From the NCBI RefSeq assembly GCF_014836905.1, contig NZ_JACSPZ010000003.1, positions 62,001 through 126,000 of the forward strand: a stretch of 64,000 bases of DNA. The letters are read 5' to 3'. Of this stretch, positions 1-10,020 are shown in pieces. Source of the stretch: Solibacillus faecavium (GTDB lineage Bacteria; Bacillota; Bacilli; Bacillales_A; Planococcaceae). The number at the start of each line of letters is the position of its first letter. Position 1 is the stretch's first letter. The notes under the pieces are model-generated. The model saw only the letters and a program-made list of their open reading frames with translations. It was not told the origin of the DNA and did no database searches. Position numbers and translations under genes: made by a program.

Positions 1-34
1 TCGAAAGTAATATACTCGTTTAAAAGGAGTTACT

Positions 35-808
35 ATGCCAATTTTACAAATACAGGAAGCAACGAAAGTGTATGAGGGAAAAGTGACGAAGCGTGCACTA
101 AACCAACTTAGTTTTGAGGTGGAAAAGGGTGAGTTTATAGCAATTATGGGTCCGTCGGGCAGTGGTAAAACAACATTGTTAAATATGGTTTCCATGATTG
201 ATACACTTACTTCCGGAGAGATTATATTCAATGGAATGAAACCGCAAAAGCTTAATAGTGAGGAGCTCGCATTTTTCCGTCGACGTCAGCTAGGATTTAT
301 ATTTCAAGATTTCAATTTGCTTCCGACTTTAACGGTAGAAGAAAACATTATATTGCCGTTAACGCTTGATGAACAGCCGATAGCCGTTATGGAAGAGCGT
401 CTTCATTATTTAAGTGAACTGCTCGAATTGACTTCTATTTTAGAAAAGCGTCCAAATGAAATTTCCGGTGGACAAGCACAACGTACGGCGATTGCTCGGG
501 CATTAATTCATAGACCGATGCTTGTTTTAGCGGATGAACCGACAGGGAATTTAGACTCGAATGCGTCACGAGAAGTTTTGGAGCTGTTGGGAAAAATGAA
601 TCAAGAAAATAACACTACTATTTTAATGGTGACACATGATCCAATCGCAGCAAGCTATTGTGACCGTGTTATTTTTATTAAAGATGGTGAGTTCTTCAAT
701 GAAATCTATAAAGATGACCGACGCCAAACTTTTTTCCAACGAATTTTAAATGTATTAAGTTTATTAGGGGGACATGTCGGTGACTTTTCTTCAATTCGCC
801 TACCGTAA
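35..808 (+). CDS. BceA-type ABC transporter ATP-binding protein
   Basis: ATPase subunit of a bacitracin-resistance-type (BceAB/MacB-like) ABC transporter; such pairs protect against peptide antibiotics acting on cell-wall precursors. The 257-residue protein shows Walker A GPSGSGKTT (39-47), a Q-loop FQDF near 90, the signature ISGGQAQR (143-150) and Walker B LVLADE (163-168), followed by VTHD. The ATG has AAAGGAG about 7 nt upstream. The 3' end overlaps the permease gene by 35 bp, so the two are translationally linked. Bce modules often have a two-component system nearby; if present here it would lie left of the window. Substrate cannot be told from sequence. Confidence 0.93.
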   Translation: MPILQIQEATKVYEGKVTKRALNQLSFEVEKGEFIAIMGPSGSGKTTLLNMVSMIDTLTSGEIIFNGMKPQKLNSEELAFFRRRQLGFIFQDFNLLPTLTVEENIILPLTLDEQPIAVMEERLHYLSELLELTSILEKRPNEISGGQAQRTAIARALIHRPMLVLADEPTGNLDSNASREVLELLGKMNQENNTTILMVTHDPIAASYCDRVIFIKDGEFFNEIYKDDRRQTFFQRILNVLSLLGGHVGDFSSIRLP

Positions 809-2714
809 CGTTTTCCGGAATTTTCGAAACTACGCTGCTTTTTTTATGGCCAGCTTTTTCAGTGTTTTTGTTTTTTTTATCTATTCCATGTTGATGTTTC
901 ATCCTGAAATAGAAAGTGGGTTTTTAGGAGAAGTATCAATTGCAGGGATGGTTATTGCTGAAATTATACTTGTTCTCTTTTCATGGTTTTTTATTTTTTA
1001 TTCGATGCGGGCCTTTTTAGAGGCGCGTTCGAAGGAATTTGCGATATTGCTTCAACTTGGCATGGATCGCAATCAACTCGGAAAACTAATTATCATTGAA
1101 ACGATGACAATTGGTATATTCTCCTGCATTTCAGGAATTGTTTTTGGTTATGCATTTTCTAAGTTTTTCTTTATGATTGTGCGTGAAATTTTAAACTTAA
1201 CTGCGTTGCCGCTCTATTTATCATGGGAGCCGTTTGTACTTACGTTATTTGTTTACTTGAGTGCTTTTATTGTAATTTCAACAATCAGTATTATGTTTAC
1301 TCCTGACATTAAAATTAGGAATTTAATTCGAGGGCCAAAATTTGTTGATGTTGTAACGAACTATTCAAAACGCAATGCGATTTTAGGAATTGTACTTATT
1401 TTATGTGGCTACAGTTTAGCGCTTATTACAACGAAATCATCCATTTTTACGTATACACTACTTATCCCGATCTTTGTAACTTTCGGGACGTATTATTTCT
1501 TTACAGATACAACGCTTTTTATTATAGATCGTTTGAAGAATCGAAAGCTGTTTTATTGGAAGCGGGCACGCATGTTGGCGATAGCCGAGCAAGTGCATAT
1601 TTTACGTGTTAATTCTCGGATGTTCTTCATCGTTACCCTTGTTTCCACACTAGCCTTTTTAACAGTAGGCGTATTGTCTGCAATGTCGTCCTATACTTCC
1701 CAATACGATAAGCTCAACCCGATTGGCCTTATTTATAAAGGAGTAACCGATAATCCATATGAAACTGAGCATATTCTCTCTATTATAGATGAGTTGGAAG
1801 ATAGCGGAATAAGTTATCATATGACGCGTTTTACTGTAGTACGTCAAACATCCACTTATACTTCGAATCCGGTAGAGGTGTTTCGGGAAACCGATATTAA
1901 CCATTTACTGTTTTCCTATAAATATCCGCTTGTTAGTTTAACGAGTGGGGAAGCAATGTTCATCCCGTACTCGGAAGATTCGATTGAAACATTGGAGGAG
2001 ACGGTTGTAGAGACGGTTTTAAAGGAAAACGATATTCACCTGACGATTGATAGTGTGTATCCAAAAGTGTTTTTCCCATCTGCGATTATTAGCAGTAATG
2101 CGATTATAATCAGCGACGAAGATTTTACGAGTCTCGTAAATGATTTTGAGATGACACCATTTGTCGAGCCGGGTTATCACTTATTTACTTTTGATATTCC
2201 TAACTGGACTGAAACTGATCAAATTGGTCTTGGCATTCAGCAAATGGTTGCCAGAGATTATATTTTAAATAGTGATTATACACTGCCATTTTATTTTGAA
2301 AATGCAGGTCTAAATTATTCTTATATATTAGCTACGTATTCCTTGTTAACACTCATTGGTATATTAGTAGTAGCTGTATTTTTATTGGCATCAGGGAGCT
2401 TTGTTTATTTCAAAATTTATGCAAACTTGGACCGGGAGAAAAAGCAGTTTGATATGCTCAAAAAAATCGGTTTAAGTGATAAGGAACTAAAGCGGCTTAT
2501 AACAAGAAATTTAGTCATTCAATTTTTCCTACCATGGGGCTTAGCCTTTATCCATAGTGCTTTCGCGTTCTATGTCGTCCAAACTGTTTTAAATGATGTG
2601 ATGAATTTATCGATCGTAAAGGAAGTTGTATTTTCATTTACATTGTTTGGAGTTATTCAAGTTGTCTATTTTTATTTAATAAGATGGCGGTATTTATCGC
2701 ATGTCCGAGGATAA
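774..2714 (+). CDS. BceB-type ABC transporter permease
   Basis: Membrane subunit partnering the upstream ATPase. At 646 residues it has the BceB layout: an N-terminal FtsX-like membrane block, several mid helices, a long polar extracellular segment of roughly residues 300-515, and a C-terminal block of three hydrophobic helices. The large extracellular loop is known in this family to sense peptide antibiotics. The start ATG lies inside the upstream gene, preceded by AGGGGGAC. No strong terminator follows. Function as detoxification/sensing permease is by family; the specific antibiotic is unknown. Confidence 0.92.
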   Translation: MSVTFLQFAYRNVFRNFRNYAAFFMASFFSVFVFFIYSMLMFHPEIESGFLGEVSIAGMVIAEIILVLFSWFFIFYSMRAFLEARSKEFAILLQLGMDRNQLGKLIIIETMTIGIFSCISGIVFGYAFSKFFFMIVREILNLTALPLYLSWEPFVLTLFVYLSAFIVISTISIMFTPDIKIRNLIRGPKFVDVVTNYSKRNAILGIVLILCGYSLALITTKSSIFTYTLLIPIFVTFGTYYFFTDTTLFIIDRLKNRKLFYWKRARMLAIAEQVHILRVNSRMFFIVTLVSTLAFLTVGVLSAMSSYTSQYDKLNPIGLIYKGVTDNPYETEHILSIIDELEDSGISYHMTRFTVVRQTSTYTSNPVEVFRETDINHLLFSYKYPLVSLTSGEAMFIPYSEDSIETLEETVVETVLKENDIHLTIDSVYPKVFFPSAIISSNAIIISDEDFTSLVNDFEMTPFVEPGYHLFTFDIPNWTETDQIGLGIQQMVARDYILNSDYTLPFYFENAGLNYSYILATYSLLTLIGILVVAVFLLASGSFVYFKIYANLDREKKQFDMLKKIGLSDKELKRLITRNLVIQFFLPWGLAFIHSAFAFYVVQTVLNDVMNLSIVKEVVFSFTLFGVIQVVYFYLIRWRYLSHVRG

Positions 2715-2772
2715 TAGATATAGAAAAAATATGATTTTAGTACAATATTTCGGTATAAACGAGAGTTTGGTA

Positions 2773-2801
2773 TTGTTTTATTAATATACTTATTTTATAA
2801 T
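2773..2801 (+). promoter_or_regulatory. SigA-type promoter before acyl-CoA synthetase gene
   Basis: TTGTTT (2773-2778), 17-bp spacer, TATAAT (2796-2801), about 50 bp before the start codon. Confidence 0.55.
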
Positions 2802-2851
2802 GCTAATAAAGTGAATATTGTTTCATTTTACGCATAAAGGGGATGGGTGTA

Positions 2852-4402
2852 TTGAATTTAGTTGAAAAGGTAAGACAACAGGCTTTCGAACAACCAGAAA
2901 AAACAGCGTACTACTTTTTAGGCAAAGGCACGTCATACGGGGAATTGGAGCAAACCGTTGCGCGATTTGCTGCTGCCTTGGAAGATTTAGGTGTACAAAA
3001 GGGCGATCATGTCGCGTTTTTACTTGGGAATACACCGCATTTTATCATCAGTCTTTACGCTTCTATGCGTATTGGTGCTGTTGCAATTCCGATTAATCCA
3101 ATTTATACAGCAGATGAAATTTCTTATATTATTAAAAATGGTGACGTTAAGGTTGTTATCGCACTTGATTTACTTTTACCGCTTGTGGAAGCAGGGGTGC
3201 ATAGATTACCACAAGTTGAACAGTATATTATTTGCGAAACGACACCGGAAATCGGTGAGAAATATGCGGCACTTTCGGATGCTGCTAAAGAAAAAACAAA
3301 GCTGTTTTCACAAGTACTGGCTACAACGGCTCGTACAACTGATCCGGTAGATTTAGCTCCGGACGATACAGCTATTATTTTATATACTTCCGGTACAACA
3401 GGTCATCCAAAAGGTGCAATGCTGACACATAATAACCTGTTTTCTAATGCGCGTGATATTGGGGATTATTTGCAAATGACGACGGATGACCGTGTTATTG
3501 CAACATTACCAGTATTCCATGTATTTGCATTAACGGTTGTGGTGAACTCGCCATTAACGCGGGGAGCGACAATTTTATTGGCTCCACGCTTTAGTCCAGG
3601 AGAAATTTTTGAACTAGCTTCGACATATAAGGCAACTGTATTTGCAGGAGTGCCGACAATGTTTAATTTCCTGTATCAGTATGAACAAGGCGATGTTTCG
3701 GCATTTTCAAGTGTTCGATTGACGATTTCAGGGGGAGCATCATTACCAGTATCATTACTACATAACTTTGAGCAAAAGTTTAATGTAAGAATTTCTGAAG
3801 GCTACGGTTTATCAGAAGCTTCACCGGTAACATGCTTTAATCCTATTGATCGCGAACGTAAACCGGGTTCAATCGGGCAGTCGATTGTGAATGTTGAAAA
3901 TAAAATTGTTGATGAAAATGGCGATGAAGTAGGAGTCGGTGAAGTCGGGGAACTGATCGTCCGTGGACCAAACGTAATGAAGGGCTACTATAAAATGCCA
4001 GAAGAAACGGCTGTTGCGATTCGTGATGGCTGGTTATATACAGGGGATTTAGCGAGTAGAGATGAGGAAGGTTATTTCTATATCGTAGATCGTAAAAAGG
4101 ACTTAATAATTGTAGGCGGTTACAATGTGTATCCTCGTGAAGTTGAGGAAGTATTGTTCTCGCATGAAGGAATAGTTGAGGCAGCAGTTGTAGGCTTCCC
4201 TGACCGTGATTTTGGTGAGGCGGTACATGCATATGTTGTATTAAAAGATCCTTCTCTTACAGTTGAGGACATTCGAGCATACTGTGCAAAGCATATCGTG
4301 AAATACAAAGTGCCGTCTGTTATTGAAATTTTGGACGAGCTTCCTAAGAATACAACAGGCAAAATTCTGCGACGCTCTTTAAAAGAAATCGCAAAAGCAT
4401 AA
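2852..4402 (+). CDS. lcfB: Long-chain fatty-acid-CoA ligase (LcfB/YhfL type)
   Basis: Adenylate-forming enzyme that activates fatty acids to acyl-CoA using ATP. The P-loop-like YTSGTTGHPKG lies near residue 180, EGYGLSEASPV in the middle, and the A8 region DRKKDLIIVGGYNVYPREVE near residue 410; the C-terminal TTGKILRR carries the catalytic lysine. I choose TTG at 2852 (protein starts MNLVEKV) rather than ATG at 2843, because AAAGGGG (2836-2842) abuts the ATG but sits 9 nt from the TTG, and Bacillus LcfB also begins MNLV. About 516 residues, full length. Single-gene unit with its own promoter and terminator. Confidence 0.93.
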   Translation: MNLVEKVRQQAFEQPEKTAYYFLGKGTSYGELEQTVARFAAALEDLGVQKGDHVAFLLGNTPHFIISLYASMRIGAVAIPINPIYTADEISYIIKNGDVKVVIALDLLLPLVEAGVHRLPQVEQYIICETTPEIGEKYAALSDAAKEKTKLFSQVLATTARTTDPVDLAPDDTAIILYTSGTTGHPKGAMLTHNNLFSNARDIGDYLQMTTDDRVIATLPVFHVFALTVVVNSPLTRGATILLAPRFSPGEIFELASTYKATVFAGVPTMFNFLYQYEQGDVSAFSSVRLTISGGASLPVSLLHNFEQKFNVRISEGYGLSEASPVTCFNPIDRERKPGSIGQSIVNVENKIVDENGDEVGVGEVGELIVRGPNVMKGYYKMPEETAVAIRDGWLYTGDLASRDEEGYFYIVDRKKDLIIVGGYNVYPREVEEVLFSHEGIVEAAVVGFPDRDFGEAVHAYVVLKDPSLTVEDIRAYCAKHIVKYKVPSVIEILDELPKNTTGKILRRSLKEIAKA

Positions 4403-4407
4403 CATAC

Positions 4408-4441
4408 AAACACCTACTGCACTTGTGGTAGGTGTTTTGCT
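4408..4441 (+). terminator. Intrinsic terminator after lcfB
   Basis: 10-bp stem: 4408-4417 (ending CACCTAC) with 4428-4437 (GTAGGTG...), then a T-rich run. Confidence 0.8.
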
Positions 4442-4604
4442 ATTTGAAAAGGTTCTACAGAATTGGTAGAAGGAATTAATAATACACTTAAAAGTATTAA
4501 AAGGAAGGCCTATATGTTTCTTTAATTTTAACACTATAAAGCAAAGATATTACTAATTAAATCATGTATATAAAAATGTAGGGATACACCTTGGTTAATC
4601 AAGA

Positions 4605-4711
4605 GTTGATTGGAATGGAGGGCGGCAGACTCCTGCGGGAACAGCACGACGCCTGAGACTACAGGCTCAGGCCGTGCCCGCGGAAAGCGTCCGCCCGTAA
4701 TGGAAATCAAC
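4605..4711 (+). repeat. Dispersed GC-rich palindromic element, copy 1
   Basis: 107-bp GC-rich island in AT-rich DNA, bounded by GTTGATT (4605-4611) and AATCAAC (4705-4711). Inside are GACTCCTGCGGGA, an internal hairpin (GCCTGAG...CTCAGGC) and CCCGCGGAAAGCGTCCGCCC. Closely matching copies lie at 12415-12550 (same strand) and 32103-32294 (opposite strand). It lies in the 466-bp gene-free stretch 4403-4868, which otherwise holds a terminator, AT-rich DNA and the next gene's promoter. Confidence 0.85.
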
Positions 4712-4799
4712 GGACTTTATTAGAAACAACAAAAAGAGGTAGTGACAATTGAAGAAATAATATGACACTACCCCAACAAAAAGTTATACTAATAATATT

Positions 4800-4828
4800 T
4801 TGAACTTTCAAATAAAAAATGTTAAAGT
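4800..4828 (+). promoter_or_regulatory. SigA-type promoter before S9 peptidase gene
   Basis: TTGAAC (4800-4805), 17-bp spacer, TAAAGT (4823-4828), about 40 bp before the start. Confidence 0.5.
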
Positions 4829-4868
4829 GTTATTACGGAAATCGAAATAAATTTTAAGAGGTGTTATA

Positions 4869-6842
4869 ATGGCAAACTATGTAACGAAAGAAAGTCTTTT
4901 TGAAATACAATCCATTACGAATCCAATACTTGCACCAAACGAGAAAGAAGCATTATATATACGCACTCAATTGAATGAGAAGGAAAATAACTATAATGCT
5001 CATCTGTTTCATATTGATTTGGAAACAGGGGAATCAACGCAATGGACATATGGCAATGAAAGAGTTTCAAGTCCACAATGGTCACCGGATGGCAAGCAAG
5101 TTGCGTTTTTAGTTAAACGCAATGAAAAACAGCAGCTGTATATTTTAAATAGCCGTGGAGGAGAAGCACAGGAATTAACGACACTTCCAAATGGCGTCAA
5201 TTCATACTTATGGAGCCCATGTGGTGAGAAGCTTTGGATTACGAGTACTGTAAAAAAAGGCTTGGGCATTACAGAGCAGGAAGAAAAAGAAGAGAAAAAA
5301 GTTCCGAAAGCATATGTAGTCGACAAAATGAAATACAAAGCAGATAGTGTTGGGTTATTACCTCAGGAACGTTATTCACAAATTGCGAAGGTCGATTTGG
5401 CGACAAAAGAAGTGAGTGCTTTTACAGAAGGTGATTATTCTCATAGTTTACAAGGGATTTCACATGATGGAAAAACATTGGTTATTGCAGTAAATCGTAC
5501 TGAAAATACGGATGACATATTCCGTACACCGCTATTTTTAGTTGATGTTGAGACGAAAGAAGAAGCAGTATTAATTGATGAAGACGGCTATTATGGTGGC
5601 GCTGAGTTTTCATCTGATGATCGTTATATAGCATTTGGCGGCTCGGACCATACATATAAAAACGCGACACATGGCCATGTGTATATTTATGATACAGAAA
5701 CAAAAACTACGCAAAAGCTGACTGAGATGCTGGACGTCCCTGTAGGGGATTATGCTGTTGCAGATATCCAGCAAGGTGTTGATGCTCCAACGGTCATTTG
5801 GACGGAAAATAACGATTTATATTTCCAAGTGTCTACTGAGGGAGATATCCGATTATATTATGCTACATTAGAGGGCGCAATTTATCCTGCATCACCTGAA
5901 AATGAACATGTATATGGATATGCCGTTTTCAAAAATGGTAACCGTGCATTGATAACGGTTTCGAATCCGACGTTCCCTGGCGAATTATTTGATTTCGATA
6001 TTACAACGGGTGAGCGTAAACAACTGACAACATTTAATGCTGAGTTTTTAGAATCAACAACACTTTCAACACCGGAAGCGATTTCGTATACTGCAAAAGA
6101 TGGTATCACTGTACATGGGTGGATAATGAAGCCTGCTCAATATACAGAAGGCGAGAAATATCCTTTCATTGTGGAAGTGCATGGTGGACCTCATACATTG
6201 TATGCAAATACATTTTTCCATGAGATGCAGTTATTAGCGGCAAAAGGATACGGCGTATTATATGTGAATCCTCGTGGCAGTCATGGTTATAGCCAGGAAT
6301 TTGTAGATGGTGTGCGCGGTAAATATGGTGAAGGTGACTATGAGGATATTATGGCTGGTGTTGACTATGTATTGCAACATTATGCATGGATTGACGAGTC
6401 ACGTTTAGGTATTACTGGTGGTAGTTACGGTGGATTTATGACGAACTGGGTTGTAGGACATACGAATCGCTTTAAAGCAGCTGTTACACAGCGTTCGATT
6501 TCAAACTGGATAAGCTTCTACGGGGTATCGGATATCGGCTATTACTTCTCAGAATGGCAAATGCTTGCGGATATGAATGACGTTGAGAAGCTATGGCATC
6601 ATTCGCCGTTAAAGTATGCAGCAAATGTTGAGACACCGTTACTTATTTTACACAGTGAACGCGATTTCCGCTGTCCAATTGAGCAAGCAGAACAGTTGTA
6701 TATTACGTTGAAGCGTATGGGGAAAGAAGTTGGATTCGTCCGCTTCCCGGAATGTGATCATAACTTATCACGAACAGGGATTCCAAATTTACGACTAGAA
6801 CGATTGGAGCAAATTACAGGTTGGTTTGAGAAATATTTATAA
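4869..6842 (+). CDS. S9 family prolyl oligopeptidase/acylaminoacyl-peptidase
   Basis: Cytosolic serine peptidase of the prolyl oligopeptidase clan (YuxL-like), expected to hydrolyse short peptides. 657 residues: an N-terminal beta-propeller built from WSPDGK/FSSDDRY-type blades (about 1-370) and a C-terminal alpha/beta hydrolase. Catalytic triad readable as Ser519 in GGSYGGF, Asp599 in SERDF and His631 in CDHNLS. RBS AAGAGGTG precedes the ATG. No signal peptide. Own promoter; ends at a terminator shared with the convergent crotonase gene. The biological substrate is unknown. Confidence 0.93.
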   Translation: MANYVTKESLFEIQSITNPILAPNEKEALYIRTQLNEKENNYNAHLFHIDLETGESTQWTYGNERVSSPQWSPDGKQVAFLVKRNEKQQLYILNSRGGEAQELTTLPNGVNSYLWSPCGEKLWITSTVKKGLGITEQEEKEEKKVPKAYVVDKMKYKADSVGLLPQERYSQIAKVDLATKEVSAFTEGDYSHSLQGISHDGKTLVIAVNRTENTDDIFRTPLFLVDVETKEEAVLIDEDGYYGGAEFSSDDRYIAFGGSDHTYKNATHGHVYIYDTETKTTQKLTEMLDVPVGDYAVADIQQGVDAPTVIWTENNDLYFQVSTEGDIRLYYATLEGAIYPASPENEHVYGYAVFKNGNRALITVSNPTFPGELFDFDITTGERKQLTTFNAEFLESTTLSTPEAISYTAKDGITVHGWIMKPAQYTEGEKYPFIVEVHGGPHTLYANTFFHEMQLLAAKGYGVLYVNPRGSHGYSQEFVDGVRGKYGEGDYEDIMAGVDYVLQHYAWIDESRLGITGGSYGGFMTNWVVGHTNRFKAAVTQRSISNWISFYGVSDIGYYFSEWQMLADMNDVEKLWHHSPLKYAANVETPLLILHSERDFRCPIEQAEQLYITLKRMGKEVGFVRFPECDHNLSRTGIPNLRLERLEQITGWFEKYL

Positions 6843-6848
6843 AAAGTA

Positions 6849-6882
6849 AACAGGGTATCCCATATTGGGCGCCCTGTTTTTT
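6849..6882. terminator. Bidirectional terminator between convergent genes
   Basis: Stem AACAGGG (6849-6855) with CCCTGTT (6872-6878), followed by T7 on + and preceded by an A-rich stretch that would give Ts on the minus strand. Confidence 0.75.
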
Positions 6883-6885
6883 TGT

Positions 6886-7662
6886 TTATTTCCCTTTAAA
6901 CTGTGGGGGTCTTTTTTCTGCAAAGGCGTTTAGTGCTTCAATTCGGTCTTCTGTAGGAATTGTCAGTTCATAAGCTTTTCGTTCTATTTGCAAACCAGTT
7001 TGAATGTCTGTCTTCATTCCTTGCTTCACGGCAAATTTAGCCTGCTGTAGAGCAATCGGTGCATTCTTTAAAATTAATGCCGCAAAATCAGCAGTTACTT
7101 CATGTAAATTTTCAAAAGGTGCTATTTTTGTGACCACACCGTATTGAAGCGCTTCTGCTGCAGTCAGCCGTTTAGCCGTTAAAATAAGCTCTAGCGCTTT
7201 TGCTTCACCGATTAAACGAGGCAGTCTCTGTGTTCCGCCTGCACCTGGAATAATCCCTAAGCCTGTTTCCGTTAAGCCGAGTGAAATTTGGTCAGCAGCG
7301 ATGCGGAAGTCACAAGCAAGTGCCAACTCAAGCCCGCCACCGAAAGCATATCCATTTAAAACGCAAATTGTCGGCTGTGGTAATTGTTCAATAAGTGTAA
7401 ATACTTCACCAAAGCGATTTAAATTTCGCTTTACCAGTGTGTCAGGGAGTGTTTTGCGTTCTTTTAAGTCAGCACCAACAGAAAATGCTTTATCACCTGC
7501 TCCTGTAATCACGACAAGGCGAATGTCAGGATGAATTTGAATGGATTCGATGACACTTCTTAATTGTTCAAGCATTTCATAATTAAAGGCATTTAACATA
7601 TCCGGACGATTAAGGGTTACGTATGCGGTAAAATCTTTTTGGTCGTATTTTACAGTATTCAC
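6886..7662 (-). CDS. Enoyl-CoA hydratase/isomerase family protein
   Basis: Crotonase-fold enzyme, likely hydrating trans-2-enoyl-CoA in beta-oxidation or a related acyl-CoA route. The two family Glu residues are present in AFGGGLELALACDF and TETGLGIIPGAGGTQRL, which favours true hydratase activity. I choose the GTG at 7662 (258 residues), because AGGAGGT at 7670-7676 lies 7 nt upstream; the longer frame starting at 7707 would be translated through the ribosome site. Monocistronic, convergent with the peptidase gene and divergent from the EAL-HDOD gene. Exact CoA substrate is unknown. Confidence 0.9.
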   Translation of the reverse strand: MNTVKYDQKDFTAYVTLNRPDMLNAFNYEMLEQLRSVIESIQIHPDIRLVVITGAGDKAFSVGADLKERKTLPDTLVKRNLNRFGEVFTLIEQLPQPTICVLNGYAFGGGLELALACDFRIAADQISLGLTETGLGIIPGAGGTQRLPRLIGEAKALELILTAKRLTAAEALQYGVVTKIAPFENLHEVTADFAALILKNAPIALQQAKFAVKQGMKTDIQTGLQIERKAYELTIPTEDRIEALNAFAEKRPPQFKGK

Positions 7663-7776
7663 ATTTACTACCTCCTGATATTTTGTTACTCTAGTTTTAT
7701 AGTACATTGTAAATAGTTAAAATTACAACAAATTACATTAATAGTGAAAATATACTAGAAGTAGGGAAGGGTTAAC

Positions 7777-9015
7777 TTGGAAGTTTTTATCGGAAGACAG
7801 CCAATATTTAATAAATATGAAGAAATCATCGCATATGAATTATTGTATCGAAACAATTACGTTAATCAGTTTCCGAATATTGATTCGGATACAGCAACAA
7901 TCGAATTATTAATCAATTCATTTCTTTCCATAGGTATTAAAGAAGTGGCAAATGGCAAACCAGCATTTATTAACTTCACAGAAAACTTAATTATGCAAGA
8001 TTCTGTAGATTTTTTAGAGTCTGAACAAGTAGTAATTGAAATATTGGAAGACGTTTCAATTACTCCTGAACTGATTCAACAGCTAAAACAATTGAAAAGT
8101 GCAGGTTACAAGCTTGCTCTGGATGATTTTGTAATTGATGAAAAGGTCCTTGTATATGATGAGCTCTTTCCTCAAATTGATTATATTAAAATTGACTTTT
8201 TACATACATCGGAAAACGAGCGAATAGTAACAGAACGGCTAATTAAATCGAAATTTCCTCATATTAAGCTTTTAGCAGAGAAGGTAGAAACGCGCGAACA
8301 ATTCGAAATTGCAAAACAATCTGGGTACTCTTTATTTCAAGGGTATTTCTTTGAAAAGCCTCAAATATTAACTGCAAATGATATACCAGCAAATATCTTT
8401 CAATATTTTCAAATTATATCTTTATTGCGTGATGATGAAACAAATATTGATTTATTGGCAGAAAATATTGAACGTGAGATTTCACTTTCATATCGTTTAT
8501 TGAAGTTAATTAACGGATCCTCTAAGCGAACGAAAAAGAAGGTGCGTTCGATAAAGCAGGCGATATTAATGTTGGGACTGCTGGAACTGCGTCAATGGGT
8601 ATACTTGCTAGCGATGCGTGAGTCGAATATAAATTCTAATAACGATGTGTTTAAAGAATTAATGTATACATCGTTATTTAGAGCAAAAGCATGTGAAATA
8701 AGTGCTCGCCTAAATTATAAAAAAAATTACTCAGAGTACTTTTTAGTTGGGCTTTTTTCATTAATCGATTCTTTATTGAAGCGTCCTTTAAACATTATTG
8801 TTACACAATTGCCTTTGTCAGACGATATTTTAGAAACAATTTCTGGATCACAGACAGTTATGACGCCTTACCTTCAATTTAGCACAGCATTAAGTAAGCT
8901 AGATTGGGAAAATATAATGCCGTTAGCTAATCAATTAAATATTCCGAGCGATGAGATTTTACCAATGTATGAGGAAGTAAAAGGGTGGGTAAATGATACG
9001 CTTAATATGAAATAA
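7777..9015 (+). CDS. EAL-HDOD domain signalling protein (YuxH type)
   Basis: Two-domain regulator: an EAL domain (about 1-205) and an HDOD domain (about 206-400). The EAL signature is YELLYR; INFTEN, EILED, LALDDF, KIDF, LAEKVE and QGYFFEKP occupy the usual catalytic and metal positions, so c-di-GMP binding or hydrolysis is possible, though proteins of this fusion class are often inactive. HDOD domains act in signalling scaffolds. Start is TTG at 7777, with GGGAAGGG about 6 nt before it; 412 residues, normal for the family. Monocistronic. Target process unknown. Confidence 0.88.
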   Translation: MEVFIGRQPIFNKYEEIIAYELLYRNNYVNQFPNIDSDTATIELLINSFLSIGIKEVANGKPAFINFTENLIMQDSVDFLESEQVVIEILEDVSITPELIQQLKQLKSAGYKLALDDFVIDEKVLVYDELFPQIDYIKIDFLHTSENERIVTERLIKSKFPHIKLLAEKVETREQFEIAKQSGYSLFQGYFFEKPQILTANDIPANIFQYFQIISLLRDDETNIDLLAENIEREISLSYRLLKLINGSSKRTKKKVRSIKQAILMLGLLELRQWVYLLAMRESNINSNNDVFKELMYTSLFRAKACEISARLNYKKNYSEYFLVGLFSLIDSLLKRPLNIIVTQLPLSDDILETISGSQTVMTPYLQFSTALSKLDWENIMPLANQLNIPSDEILPMYEEVKGWVNDTLNMK

Positions 9016-9073
9016 CCGGTACAGCTAGCTACGTCCTCTTTACTTTAATGAAGTTCTCATTTCATGTTGGATT

Positions 9074-9082
9074 TGCTATAAT
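9074..9082 (+). promoter_or_regulatory. Extended -10 promoter before yitT-like gene
   Basis: TGCTATAAT (TGn plus TATAAT, 9074-9082), 33 bp before the start; no good -35 is visible. Confidence 0.45.
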
Positions 9083-9115
9083 TCAAAGGAATTTGCAAAA
9101 GAAGCGAGGATTAAT

Positions 9116-9970
9116 ATGACGTATAGTTCACAACATTCAGTGAAAGATAGTATAAAAGAGTATTTATTTGTCATTATAGGAGCGGCAGTCATTGCCTTTG
9201 GTTTTAATGTATTTTTATTTCCAAACCAAGTTGCTTCTGGCGGGGTTAGTGGGATAAGTACTATTTTGCATGGTATGTTCGGCTGGAATGCCGGAATTGT
9301 ACAATATGCATTTAATATCCCTTTATTTATCGCAGGGGTACTTGTACTTGGGAAGAAATTCGGCATTAAATCATTTATCGGTACGATTGCGCTTCCTTTT
9401 TTCGTTATTTTAACGGCAGGCTGGGATGCATGGACATTAAATCCGTTATTAGGTTCAATTTTTGGTGGGATTGTTGTCGGCTTAGGTATTGGACTTGTAT
9501 TTAAAGGAAATGCTTCTACAGGTGGAACAGATTTACTTGCGCAAATTATAACAAAATTTACAGGGCTGACTTTAGGGACGAGTGTATTGTTTATTGATGG
9601 AGTCATCGCTGTTAGTGCGGCGATTGTTTTTGATTTGGAAAAAGGACTTTTTGCTTTAATTGGTCTTTATGTAACAACAAAAACGATCGATATTGTGCAG
9701 CTTGGTTTTAGCCAATCGAAAATGGTTTATATCATTACTCGAAAGGAAACAGAAGTGCGCGATGCGATTTATAAAGAAGTAAATCGTGGTATTACGAGGC
9801 TTCCCGCATATGGAGGCTATACGGGTGAGGAACGTCCGGTATTGATGGTTGTCGTTTATCAAACAGAGTTCACAAAGCTGAAACAAGTGTTGAAAGCCAT
9901 TGATCCAGAAGCGTTTGTTATCGTTTCAGATGCGTATGAAGTGCTCGGAGAAGGTTTCAAAAAGGTATAA
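9116..9970 (+). CDS. YitT family membrane protein (DUF161/DUF2179)
   Basis: Integral membrane protein of the YitT/YpjC family. The N-terminal 180 residues form five to six hydrophobic helices with glycine motifs typical of DUF161 (GGVSGISTILHG, GNASTGGTDLLAQI). The soluble C-terminal ~90 residues (VYIITRKETEVRDAIYKEVNRGITRL...GYTGEERPVL) form the DUF2179 domain. 284 residues, normal length. RBS GCGAGG lies before the ATG. Function is unresolved for the family; transport is often guessed. Confidence 0.9.
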   Translation: MTYSSQHSVKDSIKEYLFVIIGAAVIAFGFNVFLFPNQVASGGVSGISTILHGMFGWNAGIVQYAFNIPLFIAGVLVLGKKFGIKSFIGTIALPFFVILTAGWDAWTLNPLLGSIFGGIVVGLGIGLVFKGNASTGGTDLLAQIITKFTGLTLGTSVLFIDGVIAVSAAIVFDLEKGLFALIGLYVTTKTIDIVQLGFSQSKMVYIITRKETEVRDAIYKEVNRGITRLPAYGGYTGEERPVLMVVVYQTEFTKLKQVLKAIDPEAFVIVSDAYEVLGEGFKKV

Positions 9971-10020
9971 GTTTGTTATAATTAGCAGTGTATTAGTAAT
10001 TCGTTTTGGAGGGGTTTAGA